Shown here: one piece after another, positions 33,966 through 45,973 of the stretch | Layout of the letters: each line of letters opens with the position of its first letter | Numbering within the stretch: the first letter of the stretch is position 1 | Assembly (NCBI GenBank): GCA_027625915.1 | Contig: JANTQA010000075.1 | Coordinates: 186,001-250,000, forward strand | DNA: 64,000 bases | Direction of reading: 5' to 3' | Source of the DNA: Anaeramoeba flamelloides | Taxonomy: Eukaryota > Metamonada > Anaeramoebidae | The notes under the pieces: generated by a model | Seen by the model: the letters and a program-made list of their open reading frames with translations, nothing else | What the model was told of the DNA's origin: nothing | Database searches by the model: none | Translations under genes and position numbers: made by a program

Positions 33966-34232
33966 CAAAGCAAAAACTCAAAAAAAAAAGAAAAATTTCT
34001 TTGCTTATGCTTTGAAGAGAAGTAAAACAAAAACGTTCAATTCACAATTTGAAAATTAAAACAAACCTCTTGATTGGACTGGCTTTTGTTTTGTTAATTG
34101 TTCAAGTACTTTTGATGCTCTTGTTAGTCTATCACCACTTTCCCCAACAGAGATATTTAAACATAACTTGTCGATTTTGATCTCTTTCATGAGGTTTGGT
34201 TTTTTGATTTCTTCTTTTTCTGTATTTGTCAT
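33458..34232 (-). CDS. RPL11: Ribosomal protein uL5 (eukaryotic L11), 2 exons
   Basis: Exons 34232-34067 and 33831-33458 join in phase 1 (AGA G|CA) to give 179 residues, the normal family length. The sequence follows eukaryotic L11 from end to end: [89 protein letters not shown] and the C-terminal [17 protein letters not shown]. uL5 sits in the central protuberance of the 60S subunit, contacts 5S rRNA and is part of the 5S RNP. The intron (235 bp) has donor GTTTGT and acceptor CTCAAAG and contains a poly-A run of over 30 bases. I chose the ATG at 34232; the TTAG immediately upstream (CCAAATTAG|ACATG) could be the acceptor of a 5' UTR intron. Confidence 0.96.
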
Positions 34233-34426
34233 GTCTAATTTGGAAAACAAAAAAACTTTAAGAGAAAATGATCTTGAAAGATTCTTCTTTTGTTAAAACA
34301 ATTTTAGTACAGTCTCAAAGTAAAAATTGAATTTAATAACTTCCCTAAAGAAAAAAATGTATTCAGAGAGTTTTTTAATCATAAAATTGTTTTTTTTTTT
34401 GATATTTGCCAAATAGTTATCTAGGG

Positions 34427-35524
34427 TAAAAAAACGAAAAATAACCATATAGGATTAAAAGTGAAACAGAAAAAAAAGTCCATTAATTGTATATTTTTTG
34501 GTAAATTGTTAGAAATCAGAGAAACTCAAAAATTAAAAGAAAAATCAATTAATACTGATAAATTCCAATAAATTTCAAAATAAATTTTAGTACAATTTCC
34601 ATTTTTATAAATCTATTTGACTGTTTCTTATCAAACCTTCCCTGAAAAAGAATGTTTTGAAGAACAACCAATTTAGAGAGTTTCTTAACACTTGACTTCA
34701 TTAAATGCTTTATTCATAGCTTTAGCATAATAATTCGAAAAAGGAAAATCAAGTAAAAATTTCCAATCATTTATTGCAATTTATCAGTATAAGAAATCAT
34801 TTAACTTCCAAATTTTGTTATACATCGCGAGGTTCTAATCAATTGAACCAATAAATGATTTATTTCTTTGTATCAAAATAAGATCAGTACTTTTGGAGCT
34901 CTTAAAAAATAGTCAATTCTTTCAATAAATTTTTAATAGTTTATCCATCAAAGAAAAACCATATACCAAAAGATCGAAATATAAAAACTTTTATTGTGCT
35001 TTGAGTACTCCTTTTTTTCTAAAATTATTTATTTTTTCTTTTATTATTTTACCATTTTGGAAAAAAAAGTGAAACAGGAAAAAAAAGTGAAACATGGTTT
35101 TTCATTGGGAACCTTACTGAAAACCAAAAGTAAAATCAATATATAGAAGAAACCAATTAAATTCAAACATTAATCCATTCTATTATTTTCAATCAAATCA
35201 ACAAACACGATTTAAATCTACTTCATTATCGAAATTCTAAATGTAGTTGTGGAGATACCGCAAAAATAGTCAATTTTTTCAACAAATTTTTAATAATTGA
35301 TCAATTAAAGAAAAACCCAATACTAAAAGGTATTATTTAAAAAACCGTTATTATGCTGAATACTTCATTTTGTATTTATTTATTTATTTATTCTTTTTTT
35401 AATTGATCTTACTTTTCATTTTCGGGTTTCTGTAATTTCTATTAATTTCCCAAAAAATACAATTACTGGACTTTTTTTTCTGTTTCACTTTTAATCCTAA
35501 ATTGTTATTTTTCGTTTTTTTTAT
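34427..35524. mobile_element. TIR element H, 1.1 kb composite copy
   Basis: Roughly 80-bp inverted ends share ACGAAAAATAACCATATAGG / ACGAAAAATAACAATTTAGG and then ATTAAAAGTGAAACAG. A U element (34552-34790) lies inside the left part. An internal boundary at about 35050 carries a second H-type end (GGAAAAAAAAGTGAAACAGG), which suggests one H copy within or fused to another. Confidence 0.65.
34552..34790. mobile_element. TIR element U, 239 bp
   Basis: The ends ATACTGATAAATTCCAATAA and, reverse-complemented, ATACTGATAAATTGCAATAA are inverted. A copy of the same length, 239 bp, lies at 47968-48206. It is nested in element H. Confidence 0.7.
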
Positions 35525-38500
35525 CAGAATTTAAGTGTGTTCATCAGAAAGTATTTGTCAGGAACATTTAAAAATCACCCTATCATTTTGGTTTCGGTTT
35601 TAACGATCTTTTACTGGAATGTACACATAAAACTGGTAAAAAATTATACTTTATGTTCAAATTTTTAGTTTTGAGAAGAGAGTTCCAAAAGAAGTAGGGT
35701 TGTCTTATTTATAAAACTTTATTTGAAAAAGGAACAAGGAAAATGAAATACAATTTACTGATTACTTGTTTGAGTACTCTACTTAGTCAAAAAGTAAATT
35801 GAAAATGAAGTGAAAATTTAACCAGTTTATAATTCAAATATCAGTATCAACAGAATAAAATATAATTTTTTTATAAACAATGTTTATTTTATTTTATTTA
35901 TATCATGAAAAGGAGGAGTTTTCATAACTTAAATGTCACGGTAGTAAATATACCAAAATAAAAAAAAAGTAAAACCAAAAAAAAAAAAAAAAATCTATAA
36001 ATTTATATTTTATAATTGATCTTTCCAAACATAGAAATTGTAGAATTTAAAAGGATAGTGTTAAAAATGTTCTATCTAACTAAAAAAAAATCAAACTTGT
36101 TTATTAATTGAATCATCTATCATAATAAATTTATACATTTTTACAATATGTTATTGATGATATTCTCTCCTTCAAAATTTTTAGGTTTCAAAGTACCAAA
36201 TTATTATATACCTAGTTACCAAGAAAAGAATTTTTTTTAAGTGGGATTGTTTTTTTTTTTTTTTTTTTTTCATTTTTACCGAAAAAGAAAGCCATTGAAT
36301 TGGTTGTATTTCTTATAATAAAAAAAAAAAATTACCCTTTTATTACTAATCCATTGTTAATTCATATAAATAGTTTTTATTGTTATAAATATTAATAGAT
36401 TATTTTTATTTATTTTTTTCTTGAAATAATTGTTCTTGTTAAATAAAAAAATTATTTTTATTCGTATAGAAAAAAAACTAATATTATTTTCAGAATAGGA
36501 ATTTAAATAAATTAACAATTTTAAATATTTTAATAAAAAATTATTTTGAATTTTGAGAAAATTGATTAATTTCCAAATATCTTTCATGAAAATTTGCTAT
36601 TTAAAAAATAAAATTTCACCTTATATATAAAAACACAGTTTATAGGGAAATTTTGTTTTACAAAAATAATTTAACTTGTTAAAAAGATTCTTGAAAGCAA
36701 AACTAAACAATTTACTTAAAAATATATTTTTGAATTATTTTTTCATTTTTAGACAATAATAAAAATGACTTTTTAAAAACTTTAAAGAATAATATAAAAT
36801 TTCTAAATATATCAGAATACCCTTGATAAATTTTGATAAAATTCTATCAAATTTAGAGTTATTTAACCACCTATATCTTTTTTAATTTTATTGATTAATA
36901 TTGGAATTGAAATATTCATACTATAAAACCCTTTCTAAAAAATTTTCGTTTAAAATGAATACTTTTATACATAAAACTAAAAAAATGAAGCATATTTCTC
37001 AAGAATTAACTTAATTTTTAATAAAAAATAATATTTTTTCTATTTTTCAATGTTATGTTTTTATATTCAAAGCATGTTAATTTTGATTTCAAAAAATAGA
37101 AATTGTTTTTTTATTATTGAAGAAGTGTAAAATTTTTGACTAGATACTCTTCAGCTTAAATTCACTTTCAGAAATTTACCTGTGAAATCATAGAAAGCAC
37201 GATTATTAATTAATGAAAATAATTCCATACAGTTGGATTTTAAAATTATTTCACAAGATTTATTTCTTTTAATTTGTTGTGGGATATTAATCTATATTTT
37301 TACACAGGAAGAAAAGCCCCCAAAAAATGATTAAGATTTTCAATTCTTTCTTTTTTTCATGTTTTAAACATAAAGGACAACCTTTATTTGAATGATTATT
37401 AATTCCATAGTAGTAATTATTTAAACAGTTAGTAAATTTATTGAATTTTAGAATTGTTGAACTTGACTTATAACATAAATATTTGTGAGTTTATTTAAAT
37501 TTTTTTGATATTTTATTATTGTGAAATATTTTAGCAGAGTGTCATAGAGTACCTAGTTTTTTTTCTGGTTTTCTGTTTTATCTGTTAAGTGTTCTAGGTT
37601 TTTTTTTGGGATTTTCGTTAGGTTTTTTTGAGTTTTATATTTATTTGTGAAGAGTTCAAAGTTTTTTTGAGGTTTTCTATTTTATTTCGAAAATCTATTT
37701 ATTTTCCAAATTAGCTAAAAACTCAAAAAAACCCGAAGGTGTTTTTTTTTGTAATTTAAGAAATTACAAGAAAACTAAAGAATTTTTTTTTTGATTACTA
37801 AAATTCTGGAAAACCTATCTAACGGCACTTTTCTTGAGGTTTTCAGTTTTATCTTTAAAATCTATCGATTTTCCAAATAAACAAGAAAACTAAAAAAAAA
37901 AGACTAACGATACTTTATCAAAATTCAAAAGAATAGAGTAAAAATTTTGATTATAGTATATTATTTTAAATTTTGATAAATATAAAGAAACTACCCAACT
38001 TGTAGAATTCAGCAACTCATTATATGAGTATTTATATATTTCTTTTTTTTTTTTTTCGTTTGATAATATCTTTTGAATTCCAATTGATTTTATTATTTGT
38101 TTATTGGGTACATTTTATTAATTTTACCAGATAAGGTAATTATAAATGTCCTAATTCCTTTTTAAATTTAAATTTCTTTTTATTTACCGAAATTTTAAAT
38201 ATTTTGAATTTAAAATACAATTCTTTTTTGTAAATAAGTATTGTTGTATTTTTGTTTATTTTTCATATTCCAGTAATGCATCAATTACACCAAGAATTTA
38301 AATACTGTAATGTTTTTATTTCATAATTATTTATTTATAACCCATTTTTAATTGGCTTATTATAAAAGATTTAAATAATCTGATTTATAAACTATAAAAA
38401 AGAGAATTTTTATTAAATAGTTTTTTTACAGTTGTTCTAATTTTCTTTAGATTTTTTTAAATTATAAACTATATGTGAAGTTTTATCTAAATAAATATTT

Positions 38501-39687
38501 AATTTTTTTAAAAAATCTTTTGATAGAATTGTTTTATCTTATTAGGCTATATTCCAAATTGAATAATAATTTCATATATTGAATTTAATTTCTGATTTAA
38601 TTGATTCTTATTTCCTTTAATAATTAAAATTAAATCATCTACAAACATTTGACAATGATTTGTTAATGCTATGTTTTTTAGTAAAAGAAAAGGTGAAATT
38701 AGAGCAAATATGATAGGTGATAATGGGTCTCCTCAGAATATACCAAGTCCTTCTCCTTGATAATATTTGGCTAAAAAAAAATTAATAATTTCATTTAAAA
38801 TAACTTTTATTTTCTTGTTTTTCTAATTATTTTAAAATTAATTGAATCAAAAAATTTATCTATATTAATCGTTATAATATATTTTTTATCATTTTCTCTT
38901 TCATTATTTGTTTTTATTGTATTATAAGTATTTAAGAAGTTTAATTCTACAATATGAGTAACATATATCTTTCTAAAACCAAATTTAAACAAAAAATAAA
39001 TAGAAACTTAACATCGAAATAAAAAAATATTATTTTGATTCTCTGAAATCAAAAAAAGAATTATTTGTGTTTTTTTTCAAAAAAAGAATCCAAATGTAAC
39101 TTTGTTTATAGTTATAATCTCTTTGAAACAACGTAAGAATAAAACCAAAAAAATTAACAATTTCAAAATTATTCTAAATAATTAGAGTATTGACTAACAA
39201 AGATCTTTTTCCCAATAAATATCCAACAAAACCTAGTCTAGAAAATTGATTATTTTTTTAGCTTTGGCTTCAAACCAAAAAATAACTTAATAATTATAAT
39301 TGATTTATTGCTGAATGATAAATAAAAAAAAAATAGTCAGTTGATTGTCCAATAATAATTATTGAGTTATCATTTGTATAGGAATCTTTTTTTTTTTTTC
39401 CAAAACTTTTAAAATATTTTCTTCTTTTCTACTATTTGAATATAGATCTTTACCAAATATTGAGTATTCTTTTTGTTTCATATTTTGTAAAAATAAATAT
39501 ATTTTAAAATTTATTTTATAAATAATTTCTTAATCTAATAATTACTTTATTTATTTTGTTTCCAATAATTATATTTATATTTGATTTGTAAATGTATTTT
39601 GATTTTTTAAAAAACAAAAAATAAAAAATTAAAAAAATAAGAATAAATTATTATACTCTAAAAAAAAATTATTTTATTTGTTATTTT
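35525..39687. other. Gene-poor stretch with L-related repeat and LINE remnant
   Basis: Contains an L-related copy (about 36115-37110), a LINE remnant (37300-39000, minus) and O-type palindrome fragments (37535-37985). No host gene is recognised. Confidence 0.5.
37300..39000 (-). mobile_element. LINE remnant: reverse transcriptase core and zinc-binding tail
   Basis: Going down the minus strand there is a motif-A segment INIDKFFDSINFKII (about 38865-38820), then GDPLSPIIFALISPF (about 38735-38690), the catalytic MFVDDLILII (about 38650-38620), and far downstream GCPLCLKHEKKKE (about 37385-37345), which matches the zf-RVT tail at 45.5 kb. DxxFDS, GDPLSP and FVDD are RT motifs 3-5 of non-LTR elements. 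The copy has several stops and frame changes, including a stop just before GDPLSP, so it is inactive. Its upstream endonuclease part is not recognisable. Confidence 0.85.
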
Positions 39688-42600
39688 TTAATAATCTTTA
39701 TCTACAACTTTTAACTGATGGATGAGGGCGCCACCAGCTACACAAGAAATCACACATCCAATGCATAAAAACAGGCCACTAAAAATACATAGAACAATGG
39801 AATTTCCAAAAGTAACAGAAACAAGTTTTTTGCATTCATTTACCTAATTAGATATATTGTAAATATAAAAATTAATATTGATTTATTTTTGTTAATTTTT
39901 TATTTTTGAATGAAAATTTACCTCATTGCGATTTTTTGAATATCTGAACCCCATTATTGACCAAACAAAGATAAATATAACTATTGAGCATAGAATAGAT
40001 AAAGTAATTATTAGATTAAGAAATTATTTATAAAATTTACAATACAAAATATAGTTATTTTACAAAATATGAAACAAAAAGATTAATTATTTTTAAAAAA
40101 AATTCACTTTTATATTTTCAAAAAGTTTTGAATTAAATTTTTATTTTTTATTTTCTAATATCTAACTACATTTTACAAATTTAATAAAAAAGACAAAATT
40201 GTATTCGTCATAATTTTTTGACAATTTAAAATGATACAAGAATTTAAATTTATCTCGATTAAACTTGTAGAAATCAACTTCATTTTAAAAAAAATCTCTC
40301 AAAATTAAGAAGAAGGTTGCTTTAGAAAGAATATAAAGAAACTAAACCCCATTCCAAAAATTTTGACACACCCAAAATCAATCATAGGCAAAAAAAAAAA
40401 AAAAACTCAATTTATGATATTTTTACAAACCTAATATAAAACTACATTTAAGTAGCCCGAGTATTAATGTTTTTATAAGTAATAATTTTAATCCAAATAT
40501 AAGAAAAACATATAAAATGAAAAAATAAAAACAGGTGTGTCCAAAATAATGAAACGAGCGGAACAAAAAATGTATTGGTAAATTTGTTGAAATTTCACCA
40601 ACAATTGTTGATCGATCAAATGATAAGATACCATCTAACAATTGTATTTGATTTTTCAATTTAACTAACTCAAGACTAACTTTCTATCAACCATTGAAAC
40701 AATTTTTCGGATCTAACTAAAGTTATAGATTACGTAACTGGAAAAAAGGAAATGAAAACAAAACAAAAATGAAATAGTTTGTAAAATCAAAATTATTTAC
40801 AAATTCAATGTAAAGTGTAATATTTTTATTCTTTGAACTGTTTAAACTGTGTCCAAATTTTTGGAATTTAGTTTATAATTTCAAAATAGAGGCACAAAAA
40901 ATTTCATATTTAATAATCAAATATTAATTACTCAAGGTTTATCTCTTTTCTTATATATCTAGGTAGATACGTATTTGTGAATAACCAAAATAAAAATCAT
41001 TAGATGCTCCTTTGGTATAAAATTTAACTCAAAAAAATAAATATCAAAATAAAATTAAATATGCGACCAGTTTTGAAATAATCATTATAAATGTTTTTTA
41101 TTCACAATTTATTGAGATCTATAAAGTAATATCTTTTAGTATAAGCATTGAAGTTAATAATATTTATACATTGTAAGTTTAAACTTTCATACTCTGATTG
41201 ATATCGATGAAATTTTATTGAATTCTCAAGTAAATGTTTCTTTTAAATCCAGAATTTTTTCATCATCAATTTTTTTTTATTTTTGATCTTTAATAACTTA
41301 GAAATTTTACCGAATACATGATCAAAATAAATTGTAAAAAATAATTGTCAAAACATTATTAATTTTTTAATTAATTGATCACTGTCTTCCACAGCAACAG
41401 GGTATAATTTTAAAATCTGTTATTGAAGATATTCTCTACTTATAAATTTTGTAGATGTGAAGTTTCATACAATTCTAATGCACTTAGAAACCTCAAAAAA
41501 GAATATTTTTTCTTGTGAGATCAATTTTGTTTTTTCCATTTTTAATGAAAAAGAAAACTATTAAATTCATATTATTTATTACATTATAAAAATTTTTTAC
41601 TTTTTTTATTACCATTTCAATCATTATTAGACAATAAATAGTTTTTTTTACCAGGAATATTAATAAAAGATTTTTTTTTCAATTTTGAGATAATTCTTTT
41701 GTTGAACCAAAAAAATTGATTAATTCAACACATTGAAAATTAATTGTATTGTTTTACGAAGTATAGTTATAATCATTAAAGTTTTCTGGCTATTTACAAA
41801 TTTTTACTTTGAAAATGTGTTTAATGATAAAAAATGAAAAAGACAAATTGATTTCAGCAAATTACTTTTTCATATTGATCTAAAATAACTGGTTATGAGG
41901 TTTTTGAAAAAATTGGAAATCCAAATGTGTTGTTATTAATGCGAGTTAACTTTTTTGTGAGGTAAGAAGAGTTAAAAAGCAACTATTAAAAAAGTAAAAA
42001 ATATGATGTTACTATAGAATACTTTTTGAAGAATATGACTCAACATGCTATCAGGAAAAATGAGCTCAAATCCAAATAATACCCTAATCGTCAACACATA
42101 CAAATTCTTCTGGATTCAATAACTTGAGGGTTTTTTCTTACTACTTATTTTTAATTTTTTTTTTTTTCAATCTTCTCTTTTTTTCATACTAAGACTCTTT
42201 TTTTTTATATAGACGATGTTTTTTTCTTTTCTTTTTTTTTAGAAAACTATGTTACGTTACAAATACTTCTAATAACTTTGCCTAGACGTATGTATAGTTG
42301 ATCTTTGAATTAGAAGACACAAATGTGGTCACTTCAATGTTATCTTTTTAACAGATTAATTGTTTTTTAAACATTTAACCCTTAAAAATAAATCCAATAC
42401 ATTTTTTTGGAAATCCTCTCTCCAAAATTTTTAACACACAGATATTTTATTGATAATTATTTATTTTTTGTTTTGTATTGTAATTTATACATAATTGTTA
42501 ACATTTTGATTAGTGAATGGTCCTAATTTGGTATATCTTCTAGAATTTATTAAATAAGATTTTTTTTTCAAAAATTGTGTTTTGTGGTTAAAAACTTTGA

Positions 42601-45600
42601 GTTGGAGTTTGGTTAATTTCATAAGGGATTAGACAACATATACAAAAAAAAAAAAATGATTTCAAATTAATGAAAATCTTAGCTTGTGTTATTATTCAAC
42701 TTAAGTACTATCCGAAATGGATGTTCAGTGGAAATTACTTTTATATTTAACTCCAGATTTATTTACTTTAAAGAATTTCAAGTAGATAGAAATTGTTCAA
42801 ATGTGAAATTTATGTTTTTTTTGAAAATTTTTTTCTTTAGACAAACAATTTTCTCTTTTCCAAATTAGAAAATTGCCTTGAAATGGTTTGAAACCCAAAA
42901 TATTTCTTCTTCGCTAGCTATACACATTAATTTCAAGTTGTGCGGGGTTTAGGATAACGGTATAAACATATTTACATGTAAATGTTGAGCGAAGATTGAT
43001 GCAAGAGTTAAATATAATTGATTTTTTTTTTTTTTTAATTTTTGAAGGGAAGAAAAAATATAATCGATTTTAATTTTGAAATATTTTTCTCAGAAAATTT
43101 TTTGAAAAAAAATGTTTTCGGTTTAACTAAACCCCGTTCCAAAAATTTGGACACACCCAAAATCAAAAATAGGCAAAAAAAAACCCAATTTATTGTATTT
43201 TCCCAAACCTAATATAAAACTACATTTAAGTTACAAGGTATCAATGTTTTTATAAGTAATCATTTTCATCCAAATAAAAGAAAAAAATTTAAAACTCAAA
43301 AATAAAAACCAGTGTGTCCAAAATAATGAAACGAGCGGAAAAAAAAATGTATTAGTTAATTTGTTGAAATTTCACCAACAATTGTTGATCGATCAAATGA
43401 TAAGATACCATCTAACAATTGTATTTGATTTTCCAATTTAACAAACTTAACACTAACCTTCTATCAACCATTGAAAAAAATTTCGAGTTCTAACCAAACA
43501 GATTACGTAACTGCAAAAAAGGAAATGAAAACAAAACAAAAAAGACAAAAAATGAAATTGTTTGTAAAATCAAAATTCTTTCCAATTTGAATTTAAAGTA
43601 CAGTAATGATGTTCTTTCAACTGTATAAACTGTGTCCAAATTTTTGGAATCTAGTTTATAAAATTTTGCAATTTTGGATCAACAAATAAGCCATTAAATA
43701 GTTAATGGTTAATAATGCCCATAAATTCAAAAAAAATAAAATACAATTTAAAGTTCAATTTCCATTTTGGTAAATCTTGGAGCTTTACTTTTAAAATAGT
43801 TCTTGATAAAGAATCAATTGAAGGCCAACTAATTTTTCAAAGTTTCTTAACATTTAAACAAATATTATTCTTTATTCAAATCAAAAGATAGGTAAATAAA
43901 TTTACAAAACAAAAAATGAAGTAAAAATTTTCAAAAATTTATTTGAATGTATCATTCCCTTTTTTAATTTTGGAATCAAACTTTGATTTAAGGATTTTTC
44001 GTTCATAAGTTCGAAAAAATTAAATATTATTTGTTGCAAAATAAATGGAACTAAATTTTCATTCAGCTTTCAAAAAAAAGGTTTTAAGGGATTAGCGTCA
44101 CCATAGATTTCTTTATAATCAAAGTATGTTGTAATTGGGTATAAATGATATTAGTGTATCATGGCTTGATTAGCTCTAAAAAATCTATTATAAATCTTAT
44201 TGCACAATAAATTATTGCATTTTTTACTAATGATCACTATTAAAAAAGTTTCATTTTGAAAAATTTTTTTTAATTCCTTTTCCAAATTTAAAAATAGAAA
44301 CCCAAAATACAGTATTCCGGTATTTAATAATTTAGATTTAGAACTTCCAAAAGTAACTATTTTTAGAATTTTTTAATTTCAAAGATTAACTCAATAATCA
44401 TCTACATAAAAGTATAAAGACTGATTAGTTTTGTTTCCTTTTGATAAAGCTACTTGTAGCATCAATATATTTCCATGATTTGAGAAATAATTTGATAAAA
44501 AAATTTATATTGGTTAATTATTTAATTTTTAAAAAAAAACGAATTTTTTAGCAACTAATCTACATTTCGCCATAAATTTAAGATAGATATTCTGTGGCTT
44601 TGTTGTCTGAATATTGATAATTCAACCTTTAAATTTATGGAGAAATGCAGATTTTATTCTGAAATTGTTGGATTTTTTTACTAATACAATAGATTATTTT
44701 TAATTGATGAGATCAACAAATATTACTACTTGACTAATCGATTTTTTAGAGACATTTGAACTGTGTAGCACTCAATGTGGTTTGGGTCCAATAACAACAT
44801 ACTTTGATCCTAGAATTCTCCTTGGTAAACGCTAATCCCTTAAAATCATTGTAAAATTTCACTTTTTTGAATTCTATAAATTAGTTTAAATTATTAATTT
44901 TCTTTCTTTCTTCAAATAAATGCTACTTTACAATAAATTATGAGATTTTTTCAAATTTTTGATTCTTAAAACCAGCTCAAATTATTATGTACCCTTTTAG
45001 AATTGAGAATTTGATGTTTTATTTTAGTTCTTGAGAATGTGATTATTTTGGAAAGCTGAATGAAAAATTTTGATCTTTTTATTTAACAATTAACAGCATA
45101 GAACAAAATTTCAATCTTTTCTATTTTTTTGGAAAAAAAGTAAAAGAAATTTGAATCTACTTCATTTAGAACTCTATTTGAAAAAGGAAATTGAAAATGA
45201 AGTGAAAATTTTTCCGATCAATTATTCAAATACCAGTAGTTCTCTTTTTCAAGTGATCTCAAATTAAGAATTGTTTTCCTTTTTCTATTTCTGAATTAAC
45301 CTTGATGAGAAAAAAATATATTGAAGATTTAAATTCTCTCAAACGAATAATATTAGAAATTACTTGGAAAATTTCAAATAAGGAAAAAAAATGAGATTTT
45401 TTTCAAAATAATATTAACAAACAACAAAGATATTTAAAATGGAAGGGTTCCACTTCGATTTAAAAACTCAGAAATTTTACAAATTATCTAAACAGATACT
45501 CTTATGTTATGAACAAAGATAAATCAAAATTTTGCAAATTATGCAAAAAATCAAAAAATTTGGATATCATTGAAGATTTGGATCATTTTCTCTGGAACTG

Positions 45601-45928
45601 CCCAGCCTATGAAAAGTATCGTAGAATTTGGATATCTGAATTAAAAAAAATTAATATATCTAATATATTAAATAATAATAATATTTTTAATATTATTATT
45701 AAAAAAGATTCAATATATTTATTATCACTTGTGGGTAATAGACTAATTTTCGAGTCTTTATTAAAATTTATAAATAAAAATTTAGGAATTTGGGCCAACA
45801 AGAGGGATTAACAACTCCTCCGTTAAAAAATAAAAAAAAAAAAAAAAAATGAGATTTTTTTGAGTTTCTAAATTTAAGGATTATTCGAATTTTATGGTTA
45901 GTGAATACTATTTATCCACCTAGTAACA

Positions 45929-45973
<45 letters not shown>

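Noticed and set aside
42660-42870. Coding-like stretches on both strands (minus: ISTEHPFRIVLKLNNNT)
   Set aside because: No acceptor fits the minus frame and the plus frame has no homology I recognise; probably chance.
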